Shown here in pieces: positions 42,690-55,109 of a DNA stretch of 64,000 nucleotides. This stretch comes from Mytilus edulis (Eukaryota > Mollusca > Bivalvia > Mytilida > Mytilidae): assembly GCF_963676685.1 (NCBI RefSeq), contig NC_092346.1, positions 43,087,289 through 43,151,288 of the forward strand. Direction: 5' to 3'. Both the position numbers and the translations under genes were made by a program. Numbering within the stretch: the stretch's first letter is position 1; every line of letters starts with the position of its first letter. The notes under the pieces are model-generated. The model was not told the origin of the DNA, ran no database searches, and saw only the letters and a list, made by a program, of their open reading frames with translations.

Positions 42690-45600
42690 TTCTTAGTTAT
42701 TTTATTTCTCTAGTGGCAATGTGGGGACTGACTGCCAAAGCGGGGCTGGCTTCAGTTATTTGCAATATAATCCACCAATGAGCAACCACCCTATGTCGGA
42801 CTCTGTAACAATCATCCCATCAACCAAATATTTTGAAACATATTTAGAATTCAAGAAACAGACAAGTCCACGAAAATGAGGTTAAGTTCAGATAAACCCT
42901 GCAAGACAGACATATTTGTTATTCATTTATTATTTTGTACATAAATCACCCATTAGTTTTCTCATTTTAAATGTTTTAAATTGTTCATTTGTCATTTCGA
43001 GACCTTTAAAACCAACTATGCAGAATATGTTTTACTCATTATTGAAGTCCATATGGTGACCTACAGGTATAGTTATTTCTGTGTTATTTGGTCTGTTGTG
43101 TCTCATTTACAATCATCACATCCTCTCAATTGATATTTTAATTTGTGATAAGACATTTAATAATCATTTCATACACCAAATATACATGAAGATGACCTAT
43201 TGATTACACAATATTGACTACTACATGTACCTATTAGTATTTATTATTTTTGAGTATATGTCCGACATGCTGACGACGGACAGTCAATGGTATACCATAA
43301 TATGTCCTGAAAACTGGTGTTAAAAAAAAGGCTCAACTAAATCAAATTTTTGAAACGTGATTGATTTTATTCCTCTAATATCTATGAGATCAAATTTATA
43401 AAACATCTATTAATATAATTAATTTCAATGTACTAGTATACATGTAAGAATTGTTGCCATTTATACATCATGTACGTATACATGTACAATCATTAGCTGA
43501 TCAGCTCTATATTTTCTTTATTTTTATTCTCCTTCACTGTTTTATTTATAAGAGTAGACTCATATATATGATCTGTATTCATCATTGGGACAGGTAGCTA
43601 TATATATAGGTGAAGTAGGTCCTTTTGATTTGATTTTTTTAAAGGATTTTGACAGCACTAAAGCATATACATGTAGTTCCAATTTATAGTTGATCTTAGC
43701 TCCTTAAGTGGATTGTGGCAACATATATTGCATATATACATGTAGAATGTTGTTCTTAAGTTTCAGCACTTTACGCATAGTTTCCGGTTGCAAGACTAGA
43801 ATATGATACTGGCTTCTCATGAAATTCTGTCAGTACTTTGCCATTAGTTTCCAAGTAAAGTTGAACATTCCAAGCTCACTCCTTCCATTTGCAATGTACA
43901 TGTACAAATGTACTTGCAGCCTGAAATTAAATATCAGAGTAATTCTGTCAGAAAATCAACAATTATTGACATTCAAAAGCATATAGATGTAGACTAGTTC
44001 ATAATGGTAATGTGTCCATGGGACACAGATGAACAGCCGCTTGCATATAAAGGATGAAAAGGGTGACACCACCCAAATTTGTACTTGATCTGAGTGTTGT
44101 TGTAGTAAGCATTGCATATAAGTTTCAGAACATTTGGATGAAGCAAACTTGTGTTAAAGAAAGGAACAAAATTTCAGCATTTTTTTAATTTGTAAAGGGG
44201 CATAACTCTAGAAAAGTAAAAGCGACCCCACCAAAAATTCAAACTTCATGTGTGTTTGTTGGTACAATGTAGTAAGCATATATATATATATATGCATTAA
44301 TTGTGTATTAGTTTCATAACGTTGGTAGAGGCAAACTGAAGTTGGAGAACAGAAACCAAATTTGGGAGGTACATGCAAGTTTGATAAGACTGACAATGCA
44401 AGGGTAACCTTAAAAGAACTAAAATGGTCTAAATTAATATGTGTTTATTTGATAATAGGTTCGTTTTCATTTATTTTTGTTTTCCCTTGAGAAAACATAA
44501 AATATTTTTTTATAATTTAATTTGGTTGAATATACATGTATATCGAATTTCTGAACAGAAAATAATGAAAATGAGACACAAAAAAAATATAACCAAAAAA
44601 TAAACCTGTGATAATACTGCTTCTATTGGTACCAGGATGCTTAAAATCAATCCAAAATAAAAAAAATTTTGAAAAAATGTATACACCCAGGCTATAGTTG
44701 TTTTAATGTCTGTGTCATTTTGGTCTTTTGTGGATAGTTGTCTCATTGGCAATCGTACCACATCTTCTTTTTTATATTATATACAATATATATGAACAGC
44801 TAAAAATCTCAAGTGACAAATACTTATGGCCGCATTCTGTACATGTTTAACCCTGATACTTCTATTACTAGACCTTAAGACATTTTTGTATACCTAACAG
44901 AATTAACGGGGGGGGGGGTTAATGGTAAACAAATTGTGATTGATAAAGATGAATCCTTAATTTGCCTCCTACTGTAGGGTTTATCATTTACAAATTAGGC
45001 CAATTATATCATATTCTCAAGAAAATAAAGAAGTCGATCAAACCCAAGACCTTAATAGAGGGGTGGACAGGGGTAAGGAGACAGGGGAATGAGGGATCAG
45101 GGAAAAGGGGGTATCTTTGAAATATATTTTGTCTTGGGGCAAGGAGATGGAAGAATTGAAGTAAAAAGGAGGGGGGGTTTAGAGTAAAATGGGAAGGGAA
45201 ATATAGTTGGGGTCAAGGAGTAGAAACTGTCCCGATGGAAGTTATGGGGTACCCCACATACATATGACCCTAGTCCGAGATTTCTCTGACGTCCAACGGC
45301 TGTTTTGCCAGACAAGCTGGGGCTAATCTCGGACTAATATGAACCTAACTTGGCTACGAAATAAGTTATTAAAAATGATGATTAAAAAAGACTAATTCAT
45401 TGACACTAACCATTGCTAACGGTAGCGTAAAAATGACAGTAGATGTCATCCCTTCCTCTTCGGCCGTTTGCACACGGATATTTTGCAAAACTGGCCAGAC
45501 ATGTTTACAACTTGTCTGTAAAAGGTAAAATAATCACATAAATAAGATACCAGCTATGACGATCTATAATATTAAACATGGAACAGAAATTGAGCCCGTG

Positions 45601-48600
45601 CAAGGTTTCAGCCGCAGTGATTTTCAACAGTAGCGAGTATTTTGAGACAACCCCCAAGTTTGTATTTTTCGTTATACTGATAACATTTGGCTGCCTAATA
45701 TATCGAAATCTATGTTTTCTTATGTAATAACTCTACCTTCATCGTTGTATATTCGCCACAATGTCTGTTATGCATGTACATGGTCGTATTCATCAATATA
45801 GTATGCTGCTCGGCAATGGCGACCTTGAAATTCCTCTGGTCCGATAATGGCGCCAAATTAGAGGGAAGCAACTCGCGCCAGACAAAATTACCGTATTTCA
45901 CCAAAATAATCAAAATTTCACTTTTTGATAACAAACAGTAATACGATAACCACATTTATATTCAGCAATCGTTTATTGATATAATTACAAACATTATTTT
46001 ATTAAAGCCATCAATAAAGAATTCACAATTAAGTAATTAATGGAGTGCAATGAAATCAGACCTTATGGGGTAGAGGGGTTAAACAAAAGCTCGTAACTTT
46101 TTTAAAAGCCTGGTGACCCCCATTTTATTTTACCTTAAAATGTTCGAAAAGTTCATAGCTTTGACATATCTGTTTTTTTAAAAAATCTACCGGGGAAATT
46201 TTACGAAAAATCGATTAAACCAATATTTTTTGCCTCAAACTAAAATTAGAAAATGCAAAATTTAGACATTAATCTGAAAATAAAAGGATTTTTAAGTCAA
46301 AAACTACCAAGGGAAAGGTTTACATTTCAAATTCTAATGTTTTTTCACATAAAAATCATACTGACTTGGTTTTAAAAGTCTTTGAATTTGATGTAACGGT
46401 TATTGTTGGAAGGGTGGGCATGTTTGGAAATAGGGTCAAAATCGCACATTTCGCTTCAATTTGAGGAGAAAACGAGCCTGGTGACCCCCTTTTTTCTTTG
46501 CATTTTTGGATTCAGCATAAAAAAATCTACAGAATATGTGAAAATAAAAATGAGGGTGGGGCGTAATTCAAACTTAAATACCAAAAAATCTAACGGTTAA
46601 ATTTAAAAAAAAAATTGCAAGAACAACCGACTAGTATACCACTCCAAATGCTTAGTTTTATGAAAAAATTAAACGACACATTTTTTTTCAAAATAAAAAT
46701 TCTTCTTCAAATACTAGAAGCACAGCATTCACTTTTCGGGGCTGATTCTGATACCCCCTATTAAAGTTCTAGCAAAATTTTAAATCCGGAATAAAAAACT
46801 TACAAGAAAGGGGTATCAGTGAACTAATATTCACCTCAGCTATCATTATTAGCTATGCTATTGTCAATTTAGGATAAAATTTAATTTTTTTTAACAAATT
46901 CAACCCTATACCCATATTTCAGAAACTTCCAAATTTGGCCGATACTAGTATGTAAACGATGCCATATTTGAGTTGCCAAATCTTTTAAACCTATGGTTCA
47001 AATCTTTTAAAATTTTAACAAGATGTTTAGGTTGGCCTAGTTTATCAATGAAAAAAAATTAAGAAGAATTAAACGACAGGATTTTTTTGGGGTATAGTGT
47101 TGGGTACCCCCTTAAAAAAAAGTAATAAACGGAATCACAATGATAGACAGAAGCCAATAACAATCACTGAATTATAGGCTCCAGACAGAAACATATAGAA
47201 TTTGGAGGGGTTAAGTTTGTTTGTGAGCGTTCATCTCTGCCATATGGTTATATAACTTTTTTACGGATTTATAAATCCGTCATTCTAGAGTTCCGTTCCT
47301 GATGAAGTTAAATCAAGAAGAATGCTTTTAGTGTACGAACTTCATTAAGAGTTGTTTTCATTTTGTAATGGTTGAAGCCGTAAAGGGTTAATCACCACAC
47401 TTATTTTAAAAAAAAAAATCGTCAGTAATATACAATCATAACCAAAATTCTTTGATAATTAGTTTTTCTCAGAATAATTGAAAAATATCTAAATGAATTT
47501 TTCGTCAAATTTTCGTGCTGTACATTTTGTATATTTCTATGCAGAGTTTTGTAAAATTGTTTGTCGTCTTTTTTTTTCTTCATTATATTGTAATCTTCTC
47601 TTCGTCGTACCTTGTGGTTTTTTTTAAATATAAATTGACAGAGTCAGTCTCACTTTGTTTCATATATGAAGAATACTCAACATATGTACAAGTATTGTGT
47701 GTAAGGAATGAATGAATCGTATTTTGTAAAAAAATTAATGCCTACTATTGATTCAAACAAAATATCTGTGAAAGTGATATTGAAGGCCGTATGGTGACCT
47801 TAATAGTTATCAAAGGTACCAGGATTATAATTTAGTACGCCAGACGCGCGTTTCGTCTACCTAAGACTTAAATTACATTATCTACGTCATGTTGTCTCTG
47901 ATGGATATATGTCTCATTAGCACACCATCTGATTATCAAGATGCTTAATTTTTATTGACAAACTATTTGTTACGTTTGAAGGTTGTGTTGTCCAACAATC
48001 AGAATTTCAATGGATATCAAATATACTCTTTTATTTGTCGACTTGTTCTTTTATTCCTATAAGGAAGACTTCATACAAGAGCTTTTCATAAAGAATGAAA
48101 AGACGCCAGTATTACATGAATAAAGTGCTTTTTCGGTAAGCATACTACATTAAAAAAAAAGGGAAAGATCAGGTTACTTTGATTCAGAATAAGATGTCCG
48201 GGTATACATTTTTTTTTTAGATATAACAGCTTGTCAAAAATTGAATAATTGTAGGATACTTTCGTCGACTTTAATTTGAGTTTTCAGAAAAATATTTTTC
48301 AAAATTGGTCCCGTTTAATGCAAAAGTTTTATTTGCTATCGGAGACAACAAATTCCTTGAACAAATTCTAGTAAAGCATAAATAGTTGCCAAATTTTGGT
48401 TTTATATAACATATTTTTTCTGTTTTTATTTGAACAATCAGATAATAACTAAGGACAGACAATATCCTGTTAGAATAAAGTTATAAGGTATAGCCAAACC
48501 TCCAAACCAAATCTTTGTATCTACGAAGGAATTAAGTAAAGGTTTCTACCAATTTGTGTTACTGAAATACCTAACTTACCAAAACATTGATAATAGATTG

Positions 48601-48900
48601 AATCCTTTTTTTAGCCGTGTAAAAATGTTCTTAATGTTAAAATTTTCATTTTTTTTTTTTACATATCTTTTTTTTGTTTTTTTTTCCCGATATTATTTGA
48701 CGAGTTCATGTTTCTATAATTATTCAAACAATCTAAAATTCTACGCCTAGAAGACGACACCCTAAAAGCACAATAAAAACCAACAAGACAATTAGAAATT
48801 AATAAACAACCTCCATCTACAATCCATAACAATATTTTTTTGTCATACCTAGATCCATGTTAATTTTAAAAGAGTAAACAAAATACTTTATCAATGCTTA
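42690..48900. other. Long intergenic stretch, repeat fragments only
   Basis: The stretch 44690-44775 is an inverted family A end. The stretch 45271-45336 holds an inverted pair TAGTCCGAGAT / ATCTCGGACTA around a 44 bp loop. The stretch 47150-47230 is a family A fragment, and 47792-47880 an inverted repeat B fragment (CCAGGATTATAATTTAGTAC, CAGACGCGCGTTTCGTCTAC). A G-run lies at 44909-44918. No coding exon is supported. Confidence 0.5.
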
Positions 48901-48907
48901 AAATTGT

Positions 48908-48913
48908 TTTATT
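48908..48913 (-). other. Poly(A) signal of the apolipophorin-like gene
   Basis: AATAAA on the minus strand, about 96 bp after the stop codon at 49009-49011. It gives a short 3' UTR and fixes the 3' end of the lipoprotein gene. Confidence 0.65.
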
Positions 48914-49008
48914 TCATTATAAGTTTCACAACAATATCCAAAATATAAATTAAAAGTTAGTAATCACAGTTTGCTTTTTCATGGTATTTCAGAGTTTGAA
49001 ATGTTCAT

Positions 49009-49781
49009 TCAACATCTATCTTGAACCTGCCATGCGTTTCCTAGAGCGAAAGCGTCGGATGTAATTTGTTTATTTGGCATGATCATATCATCGTAACGTT
49101 CATGGTTCAGAGTACCAAGAAGTCCTCCTGTTTTACCAAAGTACCACTTGCTCAAATCAATGTCGACCATATTGACAGTTGGGTCGGATTTAACTTGGAA
49201 TCCACGTCCTTCAATGAACACCTTACCATCTTCAGAGAAAACTGCAAATTCTGATGATCTGTAAGGTAGATCCATAACTACACCGTCGACACTGACCTAC
49301 AAGAGAGAATGTATGATACGGTGAATTCTTTTCTTATGTTACAAAATACATTAATGTACATGCAAATAGTAAATATCTGATTGAGTAATACAGACATGCA
49401 AAGTTAACTTTAAAGCCATTTTATTATCTTTTCACTTCTCATACATGAATCACATGTTTAACTTTCGCAATGGAGTCTTGCAAAGCATATCCACGATATA
49501 TATTTGTAGATATACACATACTGTTTCATATCTATGTACATATAGAACTATGAAAATATTCCTGTAAAGAACTATATTTACCTTTCCATTAGGTGATAAT
49601 TGAACATTTTGTTGGTGAGAAGTCAAGATTAACTTCTTCTTTTGTCTGCCCAAATAATTCATAATGATACTGAAGTTGCCGTCCACATAATCTCGTGCAA
49701 GAACGTAGCTACATCGACCACTGAAGTCAAATTCCTGACCATCGAAAGTTGTAAAGTGTCGGCCATGTACTTTTGCACTTG
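49009..49781 (-). CDS. Apolipophorin-like gene, last two exons: von Willebrand type D domain
   Basis: Two exons, 49582-49781 and 49009-49296 (stop TGA 49009-49011), are joined by a GTAAAT donor and TTGTAG acceptor, intron phase 0. They encode one vWD domain: VHGRHFTTFDGQEFDFSGRC, SYVLARDYVDGNFSIIM, VSVDGVVMDLPY, KTGGLLGTLNHERYDD and a last GNAWQVQDRC. The usual Cys residues of the GLCG box are replaced (GGLLG). The protein stops at the domain end, as apolipophorins of the large lipid transfer protein family do. The domain is secreted and extracellular; in related lipoproteins it lies at the C-terminus of the apoLp-I chain. Confidence 0.93.
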
Positions 49782-49845
49782 CTGTAAAAATGAAATCAAA
49801 CATCAAATTATTTTTTATTTATATCATTAAGGAAACATACAATAA

Positions 49846-50429
49846 AAGGAGTAGGTCCGGTAAGGACCAATTTTGGCCTCAAATTTCAGTCTCATCTGAC
49901 GAAAGATTTTGGCTACTTTTTAAACACTTCAGTGTCTATTTCATATGATTCAATTAATTTATGTGAAAGATTTTAACTTATTAAGTCACTAAAAACGATC
50001 CGATTCAGGCTCAAATATGAAAAATCTACCAAATATGCAAAAGAATGTCACTTTTCAGATGGTTTTTGTCAAAAACGAAAGTGGCCGCATCCGTGTTCAT
50101 CCTCAATCTTTATGTATGTTATGTATTATCATCAAATACACCTTCCATTTTAATATTTTGGATGAACACGAATGCGGCCACTTTCGTTTTACACGGAAAC
50201 CGTCTAAAATTTAACTAAAATGCTGGAATTGTGAAGATTTCAGTAATTTAGCATGACTTAATGGTGCTAGTACACAATATATGTGCCTTGTATTGTCAAA
50301 AACAGCCCATATTTATGTAGCAGAACCATTCTTCTATCCAATAAATAACTAAAAGTTTACATTTTAACAATTTTGTAAAACTGCTATATTTTGGGGCCAA
50401 AAAGAGGTCTTACTGGACCTACTCCTTTA
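49846..50429. mobile_element. MITE-like element in an intron of the lipoprotein gene
   Basis: The ends AAGGAGTAGGTCCGGTAAGG and the complement of CTTACTGGACCTACTCCTTT are inverted. Inside is a second perfect or near-perfect inverted pair, AAAACGAAAGTGGCCGCATC and onward (50072-50102) against 50160-50190. The interior is non-coding. It lies between the vWD exon (49582-49781) and the exon at 50701-51028. Confidence 0.7.
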
Positions 50430-50700
50430 AAAAAAAACACACATGTAATTGTAGTTTTCTACTATAATTTTTTGGCCATGAGTATGATGAATATATAAAA
50501 TATAACATTCTAAGTAGAAAACAGCACATCATGAACAAAATACGAAAATACAAACTCTGTTCACAAAACGCTGCTCACCAAAATTTAAAGTACATCTACT
50601 TTCATGCATTACCGTTACATCCTTGTTTCCCTTTATTGTACTTGTAACAAATCAATCGTGATTCTGAGTACAAAACTTAGAAAAATTTATGTTTACAAAC

Positions 50701-53700
50701 CTGTCCAGGACATGTGTGGTATGTAATCCTCCACAGATCCAAGGAAATTTAGTTTTGGAGTTGGAAAGCTCATATCTGGAATGTATTGTCTCAAAGAAAT
50801 GTCTTTTAGTGAGCTGAGTGTGTGTACATCAACAGGCAGGTACAAATCTACTTCAATATCTCCATTTAGTATGTCGTATTTAATAACTTTGGATTTGAGT
50901 ACATTTCCGAAAATCTCTTTTAAAACAGACACCTCCTTTGTAGCATCTTTTTTCAATTCATCAAATATTTTGTCAACTAAAGCATTTACATTCTCTTCAA
51001 ATTCCCAGTATTTGTATGCAGATGATCCCTTGAAAAGAATATGTAAATCTTATTTCACTTTAAATATTATATACATAAATGTTTTAACTTTAATATATGT
51101 TTGTATATTACATATCTTTTTTCATTTTTTCATTTTTGTTTTAACAATTCATAACATTGATGCTAATACATTTTCCGTTTGATTTCATATCGGGTCTACT
51201 CCAAACATGTATATATCTTTTGAAACATATTTTTAAAATTAGCCTTACAAATCGATCAACACAAGTTTATACCTACCATGTTGTACATTGGTGTTGGTAA
51301 CGAGTTAACCAGTCTTTGGTTGATACCCTCTCTGATGTTATATATGCTTGATGTATACTGGTTGGCAACGTTAGACCATTGCTCATTTAATTTCATGTTT
51401 TTAAGCTGATCCATATAAGAGTTATATTTTGATTTTAAATTGACAACAGTTTGGTGATTTCCAACAGAGTTTCTGTAATCTGAAATTATTAGATTTTATA
51501 TAGATATAAATGTATAACAAAAAGAGATTTTGAAGAATTTCTATACTTTCGTTGTAAAATTGTTTTTTAGGGGAACTTATATCAATACATGTTTTTGTTG
51601 ATTATCATCTGCGTCTAAACAATGTGAAGTGTTTATGATCAAAGAAACAAGACTGATATAGCAGAACGCCACTCCCAGATTTCGTCTGCCTTGATCAAAT
51701 TATCTGTTGTAAAATTTTGAAATTATTTTACATGAAGGAACTAATCTCTCATGAAAGTCGTCATTCCTTGTTCGAATTTGGCTTTACTTAAGGCCCTTTA
51801 CGTGTGTAATAAACTTGAAATTTCCGAATATTTAATTTTTGTCATCAAGTCTCACTAAAGAGACATACATTGTCGACCTGTGCATCTGATGCAATGGAAT
51901 TCATGCCATTTTGGCTATTGTGTAAATGATTTAAACTTCTATATACAGCAATACCTTATACAATTTCCTTTTTTTTTTTTTAATTTAGTTTGTAAGTTGT
52001 CCTGGATTTATTTAAACGAACAGAGATATTCAAAGGATAACATTTACCAAGTAATCTCTGATAAGAATTTGTTGAAATGCTGTTCAACTGGTCACCCATG
52101 TTGATATAAGTATCTTCTGAGTAGGCATCCAGTCTCTGAAACATACAAATAACAGTGTAAAATAAAACTTCCGACATTCTGCAGGTAAACAAAATAGTTT
52201 TCATATAAAAGGTGTTTTGGCGACATTTTCGAGTAATACAAAATTGAATATCAGTCGTACGTAGATACTGTGTTATATAAAGTTATATAAAAGTTAGTGA
52301 CACATCCCTATTAATAATGCGAAGGAGTGTACACTGATAACACTGTACACTCGCAGCTGCTCCGAACAATTGAGAGATCACGTACATATGTTGATTATTG
52401 TTCTTAAACACAGGAAAGAAACATCTGGAGTACGAACAGATTTTAAAGTATTTATTCCTAACTGTGATTAGCCAAGAAATTAACAATTGAAAGTTACTAC
52501 ACATATGTTATCGTTTCTTTATCGTTTATACAAGGTTTTGGATTTTTTTTTAATACTAGTAGCTTAAACACGAGCATCATTGAAGAGAAATTGCCGTGCA
52601 GTAAATTTGATACCGTTAAAAATAATAATAACCTTTTGTAGTTGTTCAAGACTGGTAATATATTCATCAATTGTGTGTTTGACTGGGCATCTCCCCCAAG
52701 CTTCATTTAAGTCTTCTGCATATTCACTGAAAAAAATATAAATAAATATATCGTTACACATGTGTGAGTCTTTTAGCATATTAGGTTCATATGTTTTCTA
52801 TTATACTCGCACTGCTGTTCAGTCTTAGAAGTTTTGTTTTCAAGTGAAAAATTAAGATTTAGTGGAAAGATTTTAAAAGAAACGTACCCGATTCTGTTCA
52901 TGGTAGTATCAACTGAATTACAAATATCTTGAAGATAAAAGGCATTTCCTGCTTTCAATGTTCTGAGTTCAGACAGTTTTTCATTAATGGCATCAGCATA
53001 GGACTTGATTTCTTCTGTATAGGCAGCTTGGAATAATCGTCTCTTATATACTATTTCTTTGTTAATTCCATCAGAAGACTCTTCAACGGCCATAGCAGAT
53101 CGTATTCCATATTCTTCAATTCTTTTTGTTAGTTCAGCCTGAAAGATTAAAGAACATTTATACTTGTTTTGGTCATATGGTGATAACAGCATTAACAGAA
53201 AGCAAACCGAAACGAATGTGTATGTGAATGAAACTTAGGTTCGACTGAAACTGAATGCTTAAAACATTCACCTTTGTAAAACAAACTATTCCTATTTTCA
53301 ATCTGGCATGGTTTGGGTTGCTACTTCTTTTTTGTTCGACATCATGGAATTTTTATCTGTCTTTGTCCTAGGTTGATCGTGTTTTTCTTGTATTGTTCAA
53401 TGTCTTCTTAATCTTATATTTTAGGTCTACCCTTTGCATTTATTTGGTCTTATTTCTATAAGATATAAACTACTCTGTGGGATGATTTATAAGACATTTG
53501 CTCTTAAAGAGATTTTTCTTTTATTCCTTTTCGCTATCTGTATATGACTGATAAATCTCAAATTTGTTGAAAAAGTTACAAATATACCTTGAGATCACTG
53601 ATAATTGTTGGACGCCAGTGAACACGTGTATGAAGAATCTTAGAAGATTTCAATCGCAGATTTAGCAAGCTGTCTACTGTTTTCTTCTGATTTACATTTC

Positions 53701-54728
53701 TGAACAGTTCTGCAGATATTCCTTTCTCGTCTGAGAATTTAGCATTCACATGAAATGTTTTATCTGGGTTTTCTGAAAATAGAAAAAGATAATAGGATTA
53801 AATAAATTTTCTGTTTTAACGAATATAAGATATCACGTTTAAAAGTTCAACTTAAAACAAAATAATCTTCTAGTATCTATCCATTTTGTAACGCTTGTTT
53901 TTTTTATTTTTTCCTTTAGTATGGTATTGGTATTTGATAAGGATGACTTACTGATATCGTAGTTCATGTTAAAATCCAGACTCCCATCATTAGGATCAAC
54001 TGTCAGCTCTGTATTGATTGGCTTGGTATCATCATAAAGATTTTTGATCGTCAGTTTGAAAGGTGATGTCTCAACACGAGCATCTATTTTCATTGTTTTG
54101 ATTGGAGAACGAACCTGCGGAATAAAAGTCAAACATAAAGAAACGTTAAAAATTCTTGTCAACTTTTTACTTTGACCATTCGTTTATAGTATATAACAAT
54201 AGACTTTCAGTCAGGTATTTCACTCTATATACGGAAACACATATTCATTAGAAAATATTTATGAACAAATTAATATACAAATATAAAAAAAAATATATTA
54301 ATTTTGTTTCTTCCATTATTCAACCAGTATGGAAAAAAATGAACAGAAAAATATTCACACAATAATATGTTTCTTAAGTCTTAGTAAGTCAATACCTGTA
54401 TATTGAGTTGACGTTTGAGTTTATCAATCTCGGTTATTAAGGCGATGTTCTTTGTTTGACGTCTTGCTGTCAGGTATTGGATATCAAAATCAGCTGAGAG
54501 TTTGTCGTTAGATTTTCCGAACATTGCTTTAGTTTGGATGTCCACTGTAGTATATGGATGACTGATACCAAGTAAGAACTTGTAATTCTCCCCACGACCT
54601 GATACATCTTCTAATTTTGAACTCAAGGTAAAAGTTTTACGAGAATCTTTTGAGTATCTGAATGCAGTACGGCCATCATAAATAACGTTTCCACTTCCAA
54701 TTAACATTTTGTAATCAAGTTGAAGATC
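50701..54728 (-). CDS. Apolipophorin-like gene, eight middle exons
   Basis: On the minus strand the exons are 54396-54728, 53952-54114, 53588-53772, 52888-53138, 52633-52726, 52048-52135, 51277-51479 and 50701-51028. All have GT donors and AG acceptors, and their phases chain without error (0,0,1,0,2,0,1,0,1). The product first continues the beta-strand-rich lipid-binding region (exons at 54.0-54.7 kb). It then changes to a charged, mostly helical segment, for example AELTKRIEEYGIRSAMAVEE and GEYAEDLNEAWGRCPVKHTI, before the vWD domain. This order, beta region, helical region, vWD, is that of insect apolipophorins. Introns are 100-800 bp. Confidence 0.9.
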
Positions 54729-55109
54729 CTTTAAAATAATAAGGGCACTTCTTTTAAACTGTATGCATGAGAGAATAAAATAAATTAAACTGTAAATGTT
54801 TTTAAAAGATTTTTCTGTGCCTTGGAAAATATTTAATGTTGGTTTGTACCTAGAATATTTGTGCTATAAGACTATTGTATAAATAGGAAATATTCATATA
54901 ACTTATAATACAGATAATTTAATTACTTATAGCATTATATTTACTGCAGTGCAATATATACTGAGATGAAATCTTTAGTTTAAACAAACGAGAATATTCT
55001 CTATCAATCACTTGTATTTCAAAAGACATTTATCTAATTGAAAAACATGTATTTTGATAATTTTAATTAATAAATTTCTATATTCTAATAATAAGTATAT
55101 TTTGATTAC

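Noticed and set aside
36863..47110. TTAAGGGGGTACAGAACACC and GGGTACCCCCTTAA as two ends of one element
   Set aside because: They are 10 kb apart and match only over the terminal bases; no target or internal support.
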